Shown here: positions 25,028 through 33,627 of the stretch, in pieces
Numbering within the stretch: position 1 is the stretch's first letter
Layout: every line of letters starts with the position of its first letter
NCBI GenBank assembly: GCA_947459215.1
Contig: CANHCQ010000001.1
Coordinates: 248,001 to 312,000 of the forward strand
From: Phycisphaerales bacterium
Lineage (GTDB): Bacteria > Planctomycetota > Phycisphaerae > Phycisphaerales > UBA1924
Direction of reading: 5' to 3'
DNA length: 64,000 nt
The notes under the pieces: generated by a model
Told to the model about the DNA's origin: nothing
What the model saw: only the letters and a program-made list of their open reading frames with translations
Database searches by the model: none
Program-made: the position numbers and the translations under genes

Positions 25028-25830
25028 GTGGTCAGACTCGGGGCGAAGCGTGCGAGCGGCGAGGCGACGCGAGGCCAGCGAGACACCTCGGCCTGCGCGT
25101 CGGAGCCCGCCATCGGCGCCGTCGGGCCGACTTCCTGCAGCGCTCGGTATGTCAACGCGATCGAATCGCGGAATACTTCCACGACCGTGCGGCTGACGGT
25201 GCGGGCATCGGCCCGCGACATCTCGACGCTAATGTGCCGGCGATCGGGCCAAGCGTGGCGATGGAAAGCGTCCTGACGGTCGGTGATGGCGGAGACGCCT
25301 CTGACAACCAGGGCGCTAAAGAGATCACGCCGCGGCTGCTCGACGATGTGATCACCCAGGCCCGACGAGGTCGCGAGGAACGGGCCATCGAAGCGGCGCA
25401 GTGCCTGCACGGTCACGCGCTCGCCGTCGCCGAGCACGACGCTGAGGCGATCGCGCTCGATCGCGACGAGGCGAAAGGGCGGAAACTCGCGGGCGTCGAG
25501 TTCACTCGCGGCGGCCACGGCGGCCGTGACGCTCTCGCACGCGAGCAGCGCCGGCACGATCTCGCCGCGGCTGCGGAGGCCGGCACGTTTGTTGAACTTC
25601 GCCAGCGGGTTGCAGTTGATCACGGCGAGCACGAGGCCGGCCGTGTTGACGCCGATCCATGTGCCGCGGGAGGAGGGATCGACGGGGTAGATCGCGTCGA
25701 AGCTTCCAACGCGGCAGACGCGAGGCGGGAGGGCCTCGGCCCGGGTGCGCTGCTCGTCGCGGTTGACCACGACACGAAAGAGCGGCGGCTCGACGCCGGA
25801 CTCGATCTGGACCGCGGTCAGTGTGCACAT
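25024..25830 (-). CDS. NRDE/TANGO2-family protein (Ntn-hydrolase-like)
   Basis: 268 residues. The start ATG 25830 is chosen because the next codon is TGC, giving Met-Cys, and NRDE/TANGO2 proteins carry Cys2 as a predicted N-terminal nucleophile; GTG 25836 would bury it. The name motif is intact in FRVVVNRDEQRTRAEALPPR, and GTWIGVNTAGLVLAVINCNP matches the family. Eukaryotic TANGO2 is linked to heme or lipid handling; bacterial roles are not established. It overlaps the DinB gene by 13 bases and the ATP-grasp gene by 4. Confidence 0.88.
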   Translation of the reverse strand: MCTLTAVQIESGVEPPLFRVVVNRDEQRTRAEALPPRVCRVGSFDAIYPVDPSSRGTWIGVNTAGLVLAVINCNPLAKFNKRAGLRSRGEIVPALLACESVTAAVAAASELDAREFPPFRLVAIERDRLSVVLGDGERVTVQALRRFDGPFLATSSGLGDHIVEQPRRDLFSALVVRGVSAITDRQDAFHRHAWPDRRHISVEMSRADARTVSRTVVEVFRDSIALTYRALQEVGPTAPMAGSDAQAEVSRWPRVASPLARFAPSLTT

Positions 25831-26438
25831 CGGCACGCTCCGTGGGTGGTGCAGTCGGCGTCGTGGTGCGCGGCCTGGGAATCGTGGTGGGCCAGGGTGG
25901 ACGGGGCGTAGCCAAAGGCGGTCGGCAGGGCGACGCCCATGTTCACCGCCATGCCCTTGATCGTGGCGTTGTGGTGGATGGTGTGCGAGAGGACGAAAGC
26001 CAGTTCACGCCCGAGCGTGGACTCCAGTTCCATCGACGAGCCGTCACGGGTGGGCATGACCACGACGCGCAGCGCGGTCGCGGCGCTCTGCTGTGCAGCG
26101 TCCTTGGCAAGTTGGCGCAGGCGCCGGATCTCGTCGCGGGCGGCGAGCGGATCGGTCTCGATCGTGGTGCCGCGCACGCGGTGGTCGTAATCGATCACGC
26201 CGGAAGCAAGGCCGTCGAGCAGGGACCGGGCGTGGTCAAGACAGTGGCGCACGTGCCCGCCGACGGTGCCCTTGAAGAAGGCATCGTCGGCGCGGCGGGT
26301 GTACTGCTCGGTCGAGAGCTGCGCGACAACGCCGGCGAATTCCCGCAGGAGGGCGACGACCGGCTGGGCGACCGGGGCGGCGGACCCCGCCGGGGCATTG
26401 GACCGCAGATCTTCTCGACGCGACGCAAGGGTGGTCAT
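25818..26438 (-). CDS. DinB-superfamily metal-dependent protein
   Basis: 206 residues from ATG 26438, with CGGAG 6-7 bases upstream; an ATG six codons earlier is possible. A four-helix DinB/YfiT fold is suggested by VRHCLDHARSLLDGL (first His/Asp), a middle acidic helix, and ELAFVLSHTIHHNATIKGMA, which carries the family His pair that binds the metal. Members include thiol-dependent S-transferases using mycothiol or bacillithiol. The end is an odd His/Asp/Cys-rich tail (AHHDSQAAHHDADCTTHGAC), possibly extra metal binding, lying over the NRDE start. It is the first gene of a three-gene overlapping operon. Confidence 0.75.
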   Translation of the reverse strand: MTTLASRREDLRSNAPAGSAAPVAQPVVALLREFAGVVAQLSTEQYTRRADDAFFKGTVGGHVRHCLDHARSLLDGLASGVIDYDHRVRGTTIETDPLAARDEIRRLRQLAKDAAQQSAATALRVVVMPTRDGSSMELESTLGRELAFVLSHTIHHNATIKGMAVNMGVALPTAFGYAPSTLAHHDSQAAHHDADCTTHGACRCAH

Positions 26439-26530
26439 GGACGACTCCGGGGACATTCCGCAGGGATGCCCTCCTTGCGATGCCGGATCGATTCGGATGT
26501 GGCAGTCGTGAATGTTGCGTGCGGAGCAAA

Positions 26531-26557
26531 TGAAAAAGCCCGGTGAACCCGGGCTTT
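26531..26557 (-). terminator. Rho-independent terminator of the dockerin-tailed gene
   Basis: On the minus strand AAAGCCCGG...CCGGGCTTT is followed by TTCATTTG, giving a T-run at the stem base. It lies 30 bases after the stop at 26585. Confidence 0.85.
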
Positions 26558-26584
26558 CGTGGGGCACCGTGTTGTTCTCACGGG

Positions 26585-27472
26585 TTACGGGCAGAGCAGG
26601 TCGTTGTATGCCGTGGCGAAGAGCACGAAGTCGGCGTCGTCGGTGAGCGAGTCGCCGTCGAGGTCGCAGCGGAAGTCGACGAGCTCGTTGTACGAGCCGG
26701 CGAAATCGACGAAGTCCGAGTCGTCGACGAAGGCGTCGCCGTTGAAGTCGGCGGGGCAGCTTGGGTCCTGGCTGATTTCGATGTCATCGATGAACATCTG
26801 GCCGACGCCGACGCCGCCGGCGTTCTCGCCGCCGAAGCGGCCGATGGTGACCTTGGCACGGGCCGGATAGGGGGGCAGGCCGTAGGGCGGCGTGCCGTTG
26901 TTGACGAAGCAGCCGGTGCCGCAGCCGGTGGTAGCGAGGTCCCAGACGGTCTGCTTGATGTCCTTCTTGTTCCAGACGATCTCGGCCTTCTGCCACTGGC
27001 CGTTGGTGTCGCCGAAGAGGATGAACTGCTCGAAGGTGGCGTAGTCCTGATTGAACTGCTTCACGTTGAGCTTGAGGTTGCCGTAGCCGCCGGTGACGGC
27101 CTGATTCGCGGGCGTGAGGTACCAGACGCTGAGGCGGAGGTTGCCGCCGTACCACTTCCAGGACGGGTCATAGAACGGACGCGAGGGGATGTAGATGTTG
27201 ATGGTGTCGGTGGTGACGCCGAGGTACTGGCCGACGTTCGGGGGCGGCAGGTGCATCGAGCGCGTGCCGGTGCGGGCGACGGGGGCGGGGAAGCCGCCGT
27301 CACCGAGCGACCGCACTTCCGCGGGCGAGAGGACGTTGTAACCGAGCAAGCCGCCGAAGATGAAGTCATCGTCTTCGAAGGAGCCGTTGGTGATGGGGAG
27401 CGGGGTTTGCGCCAAGGCCTGGCCGCAAAGCGCGGCGAGGATTCCGAACGCGGCAAGTTGGTTGCACTTCAT
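26585..27472 (-). CDS. Secreted dockerin-tailed protein, LacI-type operator upstream
   Basis: 295 residues. ATG 27472 has AAGGAG upstream and starts a signal peptide (MKCNQLAAFGILAALCGQAL, cleavage near AQA). Residues ~22-235 form a likely carbohydrate-binding-like beta domain (ITNGSFEDDDF, LRLSVWYLTPANQAVTG, FIDDIEISQDPS), the pattern of PEP-CTERM/CBM-like secreted proteins. The tail has two calcium-loop repeats, CPADFNGDAFVDDSDFVDFA and CDLDGDSLTDDADFVLFATA. Its promoter carries the TGAAACCGTTTACA operator shared with the carbohydrate locus, so it is probably expressed with it. Enzymatic activity is not evident. Confidence 0.8.
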   Translation of the reverse strand: MKCNQLAAFGILAALCGQALAQTPLPITNGSFEDDDFIFGGLLGYNVLSPAEVRSLGDGGFPAPVARTGTRSMHLPPPNVGQYLGVTTDTINIYIPSRPFYDPSWKWYGGNLRLSVWYLTPANQAVTGGYGNLKLNVKQFNQDYATFEQFILFGDTNGQWQKAEIVWNKKDIKQTVWDLATTGCGTGCFVNNGTPPYGLPPYPARAKVTIGRFGGENAGGVGVGQMFIDDIEISQDPSCPADFNGDAFVDDSDFVDFAGSYNELVDFRCDLDGDSLTDDADFVLFATAYNDLLCP

Positions 27473-27585
27473 ACTCGACTCCTTCTGACGCGGCGTGGCC
27501 GCGGCAACGTGATGCGGTCTCGCGGGGTTCGACGACGGCGTGGGTGCTGTCATCGACCCGCTCGGGGCGGCCCAGAACCGCTCCA

Positions 27586-27638
27586 ATGAAACCGTTTACA
27601 TTCTCGCGGATCCGGGGCCGGTTTGCAAGTCCAAAGTG
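27586..27638 (-). promoter_or_regulatory. LacI-type operator and promoter of the dockerin-tailed gene
   Basis: ATGAAACCGTTTACAT at 27586-27601 is the operator. On the minus strand TTGCAA (27623-27628) and GAGAAT (27600-27605) are spaced 17 bases, so the operator would cover the start point. GCAAGTCCAAAGTG at 27625-27638 recurs exactly at 37521-37534. Confidence 0.75.
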
Positions 27639-27818
27639 AGAAAACCGAGCCTTGGGAGTGTGACACAAACTCAGGTGGTGTGCCAGCTTACGGAAATCAG
27701 GAAAGAACCCTTGCGCGGATTTCGGGTTCTCGGACGCGGGTTCCGCCCCGGCGCGAGGCAGAGCGGGGGGTTCGGACGCCCAGGTGGCCCTCGGACCGGC
27801 TTATCCCGAGACGCAGCC

Positions 27819-28706
27819 TTACCCCTTGATGCCGGTGGTCGCCACGCTCTTCACCAGCGCGCCCTGCGCCAGGAGGAAGACGACCAGCACTGGGGCGATG
27901 ACCAACGTGCTGGCGGACATGAGCAGGTTCCACGGCGTCTGGCCGGCCTTGCTCTGATAGAGCTGCAGGCCCAAGGCGAGCGTGAACTGGTCCTGATGGT
28001 TGAGGAAGATGAGCGGGCCGAGGAAGTCGTTCCACACGAAGACGAAGTGGAAGAGCGCGACGACGGCGAGCGCGGGCTTGCTGAGCGGGACGATGATCCG
28101 CCAGAAGATGCCCCAGCTCGAGCAGCCGTCGATGCGGGCGGCCTCGTCGAGTTCCTTGGGGATGCCCATGAAGAACTGGCGGAGCATGAAGACGTTGAAC
28201 GCGTTGGCGAAGAACGCGGGGACCCACAGGGGCTTCAGCGAGCCGATCCAGCCGATCTCGGAGAAGAGCAGGAACATCGGGCCCATAACGACCGGAAACG
28301 GGATCATCATGGTGGCGAGGACGAACGCGAACAACGCCTTCTTGCCGCGCCATTCCAAGCGGGCGAAGCCGAACGCGACGATCGCGCTCGAGAGCGTCAT
28401 GCCGATGACCGAGAGCGAGGCGATGATGAGCGTGTTGCGGAGGTAGAGCGGGAAGCGGACCGTCGGATCGTTCCAGACGTCGCTGTAGTTCTTCACCGCG
28501 TTCGTCACCGCGGCCGAGGGCGGCGTGGGCAAGAGCGAGAAGGTGGAACGCGAGGCTTCTCCGGCGGTCTTCAGGCTGGTCGCAAACATCCACACCAGCG
28601 GCATCAGGAACGTGATCGCGATCACGATCAGCGTGCCATAGACCAGCACCCGCGAGACAAGCCCGCGGCGCACACCGACCACCGTGCTGGAACCTTCCCG
28701 TGCCAA
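27819..28706 (-). CDS. Carbohydrate ABC transporter permease (MalG-type)
   Basis: 295 residues with six hydrophobic segments. The N-terminal SRVLVYGTLIVIAITFLMPL and the EAA loop EAARIDGCSSWGIFWRIIVP, which docks the ATPase, identify a CUT1-family MalG-like permease. It should form the membrane channel with the permease at 28770 and the binding protein at 29884. It is last in the run; no ATPase gene is present, so a shared MsmX/MalK-like ATPase encoded elsewhere is inferred. In the gap before it lie five tandem heptamers. Confidence 0.93.
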   Translation of the reverse strand: MAREGSSTVVGVRRGLVSRVLVYGTLIVIAITFLMPLVWMFATSLKTAGEASRSTFSLLPTPPSAAVTNAVKNYSDVWNDPTVRFPLYLRNTLIIASLSVIGMTLSSAIVAFGFARLEWRGKKALFAFVLATMMIPFPVVMGPMFLLFSEIGWIGSLKPLWVPAFFANAFNVFMLRQFFMGIPKELDEAARIDGCSSWGIFWRIIVPLSKPALAVVALFHFVFVWNDFLGPLIFLNHQDQFTLALGLQLYQSKAGQTPWNLLMSASTLVIAPVLVVFLLAQGALVKSVATTGIKG

Positions 28707-28729
28707 AGTGCCGTCTCTCCTGCCTTTCC

Positions 28730-28764
28730 TAGTGCCTAGTGCCCAGTGCCCAGTGCCTAGTGCC
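28730..28764. repeat. Tandem 7-bp repeat, five units
   Basis: TAGTGCC, TAGTGCC, CAGTGCC, CAGTGCC, TAGTGCC in direct succession between the two permease genes. Units differ only in the first base. Confidence 0.9.
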
Positions 28765-28769
28765 TTCCT

Positions 28770-29675
28770 CTACGCCCTGTAATGCACCAGCTTCTTGCTC
28801 GCCGCGAACATGATCGCCGTCAGCCCCAGCGTGATGAGCAACTGCAGCCACGCCTGCGCGCTGGCGTAGCCCATCTGGTTGTAGCGGAACGCGTTGTCGT
28901 ACATGCTGCTGGTGAAGAAGTACATCGCTCGCGGGTCGTTGCCCGGCGTGGCAGCGCTCAGCACGTAGGGGATCGCGAAGACCTGCAGCGAGCCGATCAT
29001 GAGCGTGATGATGTTGAAGAGAATCACGGGCGAGATCATCGGCAGCGTGATGTTGAAGAAGCGGCGGACGGGGCCCATGCCGTCGAGGGCGCCGGCTTCG
29101 AGCAGTTCATCGGGCACTTCCTTGAGTGCCGCGAGATAGACGACGACCATCTGCCCGATGCTCCAGAGCGAGATCATCAGGATCGAGGGCATGGCCCAGT
29201 TGGCGTTCTGCAGCCAGTTGGGGCCTTCGATCCCGGCCCAGCCGAAGGCGGCGTGAATGGCCTGATTGATGAGCCCGTACTCGCCGTTGAGCATCCACAG
29301 CCAGATCATCGCGCTGCCGGCCATCGGCACCAGCGTGGGGATGAACACCGCGGCCTGGAAGAAGCCTCCCGCTTTGACCTTCTCGTTGAGCAGCGCGGCG
29401 ATCACGAGCGCCATGGCGGTGGCAATCGGGATAAACAGGATCGCGTACCACGCGGTGCGCAGGATCGCGGCGTGGAAGACCTCGTCGCTCAACATCCGCT
29501 TCCAATTGCCCATGCCGATCCAGACCGGGCTTTCGAGCAGCGGGTAGTCGGTGAAGGAGTAGTACAGGCTCATCCCCATCGGGATGGCGAGGAAGGCGAG
29601 GAAGCCGATCACCCACGGGCTGACCCAGAGCCAGCCGAGGAGGTCCTTCTTGAGTTGGGCCCGGGAGTGGCTCAT
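28770..29675 (-). CDS. Carbohydrate ABC transporter permease (MalF-type)
   Basis: 301 residues from ATG 29675 (MSHSRAQLKKDLLGWLWVSP); a longer frame would run into a dispersed repeat. Six membrane segments include VIGFLAFLAIPMGMSLYYSF near the N-terminus, and the EAA loop is LLEAGALDGMGPVRRFFNIT. YSFTDYPLLESPVWIGMGNW is typical of MalF/UgpA sugar permeases. It pairs with the MalG-like permease 63 bases downstream. The likely cargo is a beta-gluco-oligosaccharide, inferred from the surrounding GH94 and GH144-like genes. Confidence 0.93.
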   Translation of the reverse strand: MSHSRAQLKKDLLGWLWVSPWVIGFLAFLAIPMGMSLYYSFTDYPLLESPVWIGMGNWKRMLSDEVFHAAILRTAWYAILFIPIATAMALVIAALLNEKVKAGGFFQAAVFIPTLVPMAGSAMIWLWMLNGEYGLINQAIHAAFGWAGIEGPNWLQNANWAMPSILMISLWSIGQMVVVYLAALKEVPDELLEAGALDGMGPVRRFFNITLPMISPVILFNIITLMIGSLQVFAIPYVLSAATPGNDPRAMYFFTSSMYDNAFRYNQMGYASAQAWLQLLITLGLTAIMFAASKKLVHYRA

Positions 29676-29699
29676 GCGTACTCCCCGCTTCCATCGCGC

Positions 29700-29859
29700 C
29701 TCCCCGCCCCGCGCAGCGGGGAGGGGTGGCCGAGGCTTGGCGAGGCCGGGGAGGGGCTTTGCGTGTCCGATCGCCAGCGTGCGCACGGACGCCCATTCCC
29801 CTCACCTGACTCGTCGCAGGCGACGAGTCGTCCTCTCCCCGCAAGCGGGGAGAGGAGGC
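29700..29859. repeat. Family B composite palindrome, copy 1
   Basis: About 160 bases between the binding protein and permease genes. One end is CCCCGCCCCGCGCAGCGGGG plus GAGGCCGGGGAGGGG; the other is CCCCTCACCTGACTCGTCGC then CTCTCCCCGCAAGCGGGGAG. Each end has its own hairpin. Similar copies lie at 44395-44552 and 61561-61717. Confidence 0.85.
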
Positions 29860-29883
29860 GCGGCGTGCGTGTGTTGGTCGTTC

Positions 29884-31284
29884 TCACGCGCCACCTCCGG
29901 TCGGAGGCGTTGCCGTGCGGATGCTGCGCCCGCGCAGGTTGCGTTGCTCCTCGGCCCGATCCAGATAACTCTGCGTCCGCGCCTGCACGGTCGCGAGCAT
30001 CTCTTTCGCGGGCTTGTCGATCGACCACATGCGCTGGGCCATGCCGTCGAGCTCGTCTTTGAACTGCGTCCACGCCTGGGTGCGCGGGTAGCGGAAGCCC
30101 TGCGTGCTCTGGGCGACGGCGTCGAAGACGCGCACGCCGGTGTTGGGGTGCTCGTTCAGAAACTTCTCGCTGCTGACCGCGAGCGTGGAACTCTTGTAGT
30201 GCGCGAGGCTGAGCGCCTCGACATGCTCCTGCCGCTGCGTGAAGGCGATGAACTCCATCGCTTCCTTCGGGTGCTTGCAGCCCTTGGGGATGACCAGCAC
30301 ATCGCCCTCGACGAGGCCGACGGGGTTGCGTGGGTCCACCAGCGAGGGGATCACCGGTGCGGGCATCACGCCGTAGTCGATCAGCGGCTTGCCGTTGGCG
30401 TCCTTGGGGCCGTGGGCGTTGATCACGTTGGCGAGCCACGGACCTTGAATGACCATCGACAAACGCCCGGTCAGAAACGCGTTCAGCGGCGAGTCGTAGT
30501 TGCCAAATCCCGCGCGGAACTTCTTGGTCGCGTCCACGCCGAGTTCTTTCGAGTACGACTGCATCCAGTCGTACGCCGCGACGGCTTCGGGGGCGCCGAT
30601 GATGGAGCGGTCGTTGGCGGCGTCGTAGACCCCGCCGCCGAACTGGAAGACCCAGATCCACGACCACCAGCCGGGCTCGATGTGCATGAAGCCGGCCCGC
30701 GTCAGCGAGCCGTCGGCGTCGCGCTTCACCAGCTTGCGGTGAGCCGCGTCAAACTCTTCGATCGTCCGCGGCGGCTTCTCGGGGTCGAGGCCGACCTCGC
30801 GGAAGTGGGCCTTGTTGTAGTACACCGCGAGCGTGCCGCCGGTGTTCATCGTGGCCCATTGCCGCGTCTTCCCCTTGCTGTCGCGGTGGGTCATCAGCTC
30901 GCGGAAGCCGGTGGCGTAGCGATCGACTCGGACTTCGCCCTTGGTATCGAGCTCGTCGAGCGGGATGAGCGAGTCGCTCTCAGCGAACACCGGCACCAGA
31001 TATGCCCAGAGGCCGACGACATCGGGCGGATCACCCGCTGCGATGGTGATGAGCGTTTTTTGGTCGATGCCCGACGTGGTCAGGTAGCGGACGACGATGC
31101 GGTCTTGGCTCTGGTTGAAGGCCTCGACGATCTTCTTCATCGCCGCGGCCTCGTGGCCGGTCCACTTCTCCCAGTAATCGAGGACGATCCGCCCGCGTGC
31201 GTCTTCCTTGGCGCCGCGGGGGCCGAAGGCGGCGAAGCCGACGCCGCCGAGGACCATGGCGGCGAGGGCGCTGCGCCTGGTCAT
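29884..31284 (-). CDS. Sugar ABC transporter substrate-binding protein
   Basis: 466 residues from ATG 31284. MTRRSALAAMVLGGVGFAAF looks like a Tat-type signal (RR then hydrophobic), with no lipobox Cys. The body is a CUT1 solute-binding protein (family 1): RIVLDYWEKWTGHEAAAMKK, QKTLITIAAGDPPDVVGLWA, TGGTLAVYYNKAHFREVGLD and GRLSMVIQGPWLANVI. Several Trp/Tyr residues (PGWWSWIWVFQFGG) could stack on sugar rings. The C-terminus ends in a proline/glycine-rich tail. It follows the prepilin-like genes by 140 bases including a hairpin, so expression of the transporter may differ from that of the upstream genes. Confidence 0.92.
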   Translation of the reverse strand: MTRRSALAAMVLGGVGFAAFGPRGAKEDARGRIVLDYWEKWTGHEAAAMKKIVEAFNQSQDRIVVRYLTTSGIDQKTLITIAAGDPPDVVGLWAYLVPVFAESDSLIPLDELDTKGEVRVDRYATGFRELMTHRDSKGKTRQWATMNTGGTLAVYYNKAHFREVGLDPEKPPRTIEEFDAAHRKLVKRDADGSLTRAGFMHIEPGWWSWIWVFQFGGGVYDAANDRSIIGAPEAVAAYDWMQSYSKELGVDATKKFRAGFGNYDSPLNAFLTGRLSMVIQGPWLANVINAHGPKDANGKPLIDYGVMPAPVIPSLVDPRNPVGLVEGDVLVIPKGCKHPKEAMEFIAFTQRQEHVEALSLAHYKSSTLAVSSEKFLNEHPNTGVRVFDAVAQSTQGFRYPRTQAWTQFKDELDGMAQRMWSIDKPAKEMLATVQARTQSYLDRAEEQRNLRGRSIRTATPPTGGGA

Positions 31285-31367
31285 GGTCGAGAACGTAGAT
31301 GGCGATTCGCCGTCGTGCACGCAGAGAGACTAGCAGAGCCGGGGGGCGGTGTCATGCGAAAACGTGC

Positions 31368-31397
31368 GCCGAGCCGCGGGCTGGAGGCCGCGGCTCG
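31368..31397 (-). terminator. Hairpin between the prepilin-like and binding-protein genes
   Basis: CCGAGCCGCGG (31368-31378) pairs perfectly with CCGCGGCTCGG (31387-31397); on the minus strand CGCACGTTTTCGC follows. It may be a partial terminator or an mRNA-stabilising end within the operon. Confidence 0.6.
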
Positions 31398-31424
31398 GAA
31401 GGGGGCGGACGAATCTCTCGCTCG

Positions 31425-32213
31425 TCAGTTCGCCAAACTCGGGTACGCGTGCCCCCAGCCGATGAAGTGCCGGTCGTAGCCGGAGGAGCCGTAGCGATCG
31501 GGCTTCCAGTTGTAGGTTTCGCGTGGGACGTTGCGGACGCTGTTGTCGCCGAAGAGGAAGTTGTTGCCCCCGTCGCGCCCGGTTTCGATGGGGGGCTTGG
31601 CTTTGGACGGGTTGTGCCGCGGGCGTTCGTCGTAGCAGTCGGTGGCCCAGGTCATGGCGTCGAGGTGGCGGATCTCGATGATGCGGCGGCCAGCGACGCC
31701 GCTGCTGCCCTTGATGGTGTTGCCGTTGCGGTCCAGCGACACGCCGCTGTCGTTGAACCAGTAGAAACTCATCTACTGCAGTTCGGGCGTGCGATCGGTG
31801 GGTGTCGGCACGGGCCAGGTGAAGTAGCGGCGGGCCTTTTGCAGGCCGAGGGACACGGACAGCTCACGGATATCGGAGTTGGTGCCGCGGGCGCTGGGGC
31901 AGACGAAGGAGCTGTTGCCGGAGTTGTTGAGGAACTGCTGCAGCGGCGGGATCACATTGAACTGGTAGAAGTTTCCGGCGTTGGAGGGCCAGATGGAGTC
32001 GGGCGACTTCTGGAGGTCGAACCAGCGGGGCACTTTCTGGTTGTCGAGGTAACCCTGCGTGGCGATGCCGATCTGGCGAAGGTTGCTCTGGCATATGACG
32101 CTGCGGGCGGTTTGGCGAGCACCGACGAGCGACGGCAGGGCGAGGCCGATGAGCAGGGCGATGATCGCGATGACGATGAGGAGCTCGATCAGTGTGAAGG
32201 CACGAGGACTCAT
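31425..32213 (-). pseudogene. Prepilin-like gene interrupted by one in-frame TAG
   Basis: The first part (32213 to 31776) begins [20 protein letters not shown], a prepilin N-terminal methylation site (FTLIE). It ends at TAG 31775-31773. The next codon in the same frame is ATG 31772, and 114 further codons continue to 31425. The whole 263-codon unit aligns along its length with the intact prepilin-like gene at 32676: [13 protein letters not shown] against [20 protein letters not shown] against YYFNDS, and GGNNFLFGDNSV against [12 protein letters not shown]. The second half contains the LFGDxSV segment that corresponds to the H-X9-DG region of such proteins. A nonsense mutation is the simplest reading; readthrough, reinitiation at the adjacent ATG or an assembly error are alternatives. 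Confidence 0.8.
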
Positions 32214-32254
32214 CGGTGGTCAAGTCCGAACGAGGTCGCAGGACGCTTACGGGC

Positions 32255-32653
32255 TCAGGGCTTCTTTTCAGTCCCCGCCGCACCAGCTCCGAACGGTGAT
32301 TGAGTCTTGGCCCATTCGCGCTCAGCGTTGAGTCGCTGGATCGCCTCGGTCCACTCTCTCGTGGCAACGAGAACGCCTGTCAACTTGCCGGTCTTCGGGT
32401 TCGGCAATCCCTCGTCGGGCTTGATGATTCTTCCCAGCTGGCGAATCTTCTCTTCGAACTCGCCCCGGGTCATCGACTCTTCGTCCCCGGTATCGGAGTA
32501 TCGGATGGTGACACGTTCGCTCAAGCGAGCGAGGTCGTACGTGTCCTTGGCGGTGAGGCTTCGAATGAAGACCCACAATCCGAGGAGAATAGCGATCGCC
32601 GCAACGATCCAGCCGGCGGTGCCGCTCGACAAGAACTCTCGAAGCTTTCCCAT
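32255..32653 (-). CDS. Small single-pass membrane protein between two prepilin-like genes
   Basis: 132 residues from ATG 32653 with GGAG 8 bases upstream. A single hydrophobic helix (GWIVAAIAILLGLWVFIRSL, ~residues 14-33) is followed by a soluble domain: TYDLARLSERVTIRYSDTGD, then EESMTRGEFEEKIRQLGRII. I recognise no family. Its position, 22 bases after one prepilin-like gene and 41 before the other, suggests a joint role in the envelope. Confidence 0.7.
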   Translation of the reverse strand: MGKLREFLSSGTAGWIVAAIAILLGLWVFIRSLTAKDTYDLARLSERVTIRYSDTGDEESMTRGEFEEKIRQLGRIIKPDEGLPNPKTGKLTGVLVATREWTEAIQRLNAEREWAKTQSPFGAGAAGTEKKP

Positions 32654-32675
32654 GGCAGGTGCTCCAGGTCGCCGA

Positions 32676-33560
<885 letters not shown>

Positions 33561-33627
33561 GGCCGACGCTCCTTCCTTGCGTCCCGCGGCGTTCGGCCGC
33601 GGGGGAGATGGTGAGGACCCCACGAGC

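Noticed and set aside
28730-28764. CRISPR-like tandem repeat
   Set aside because: Units are 7 bases with no spacers and no cas genes were seen anywhere in the window.
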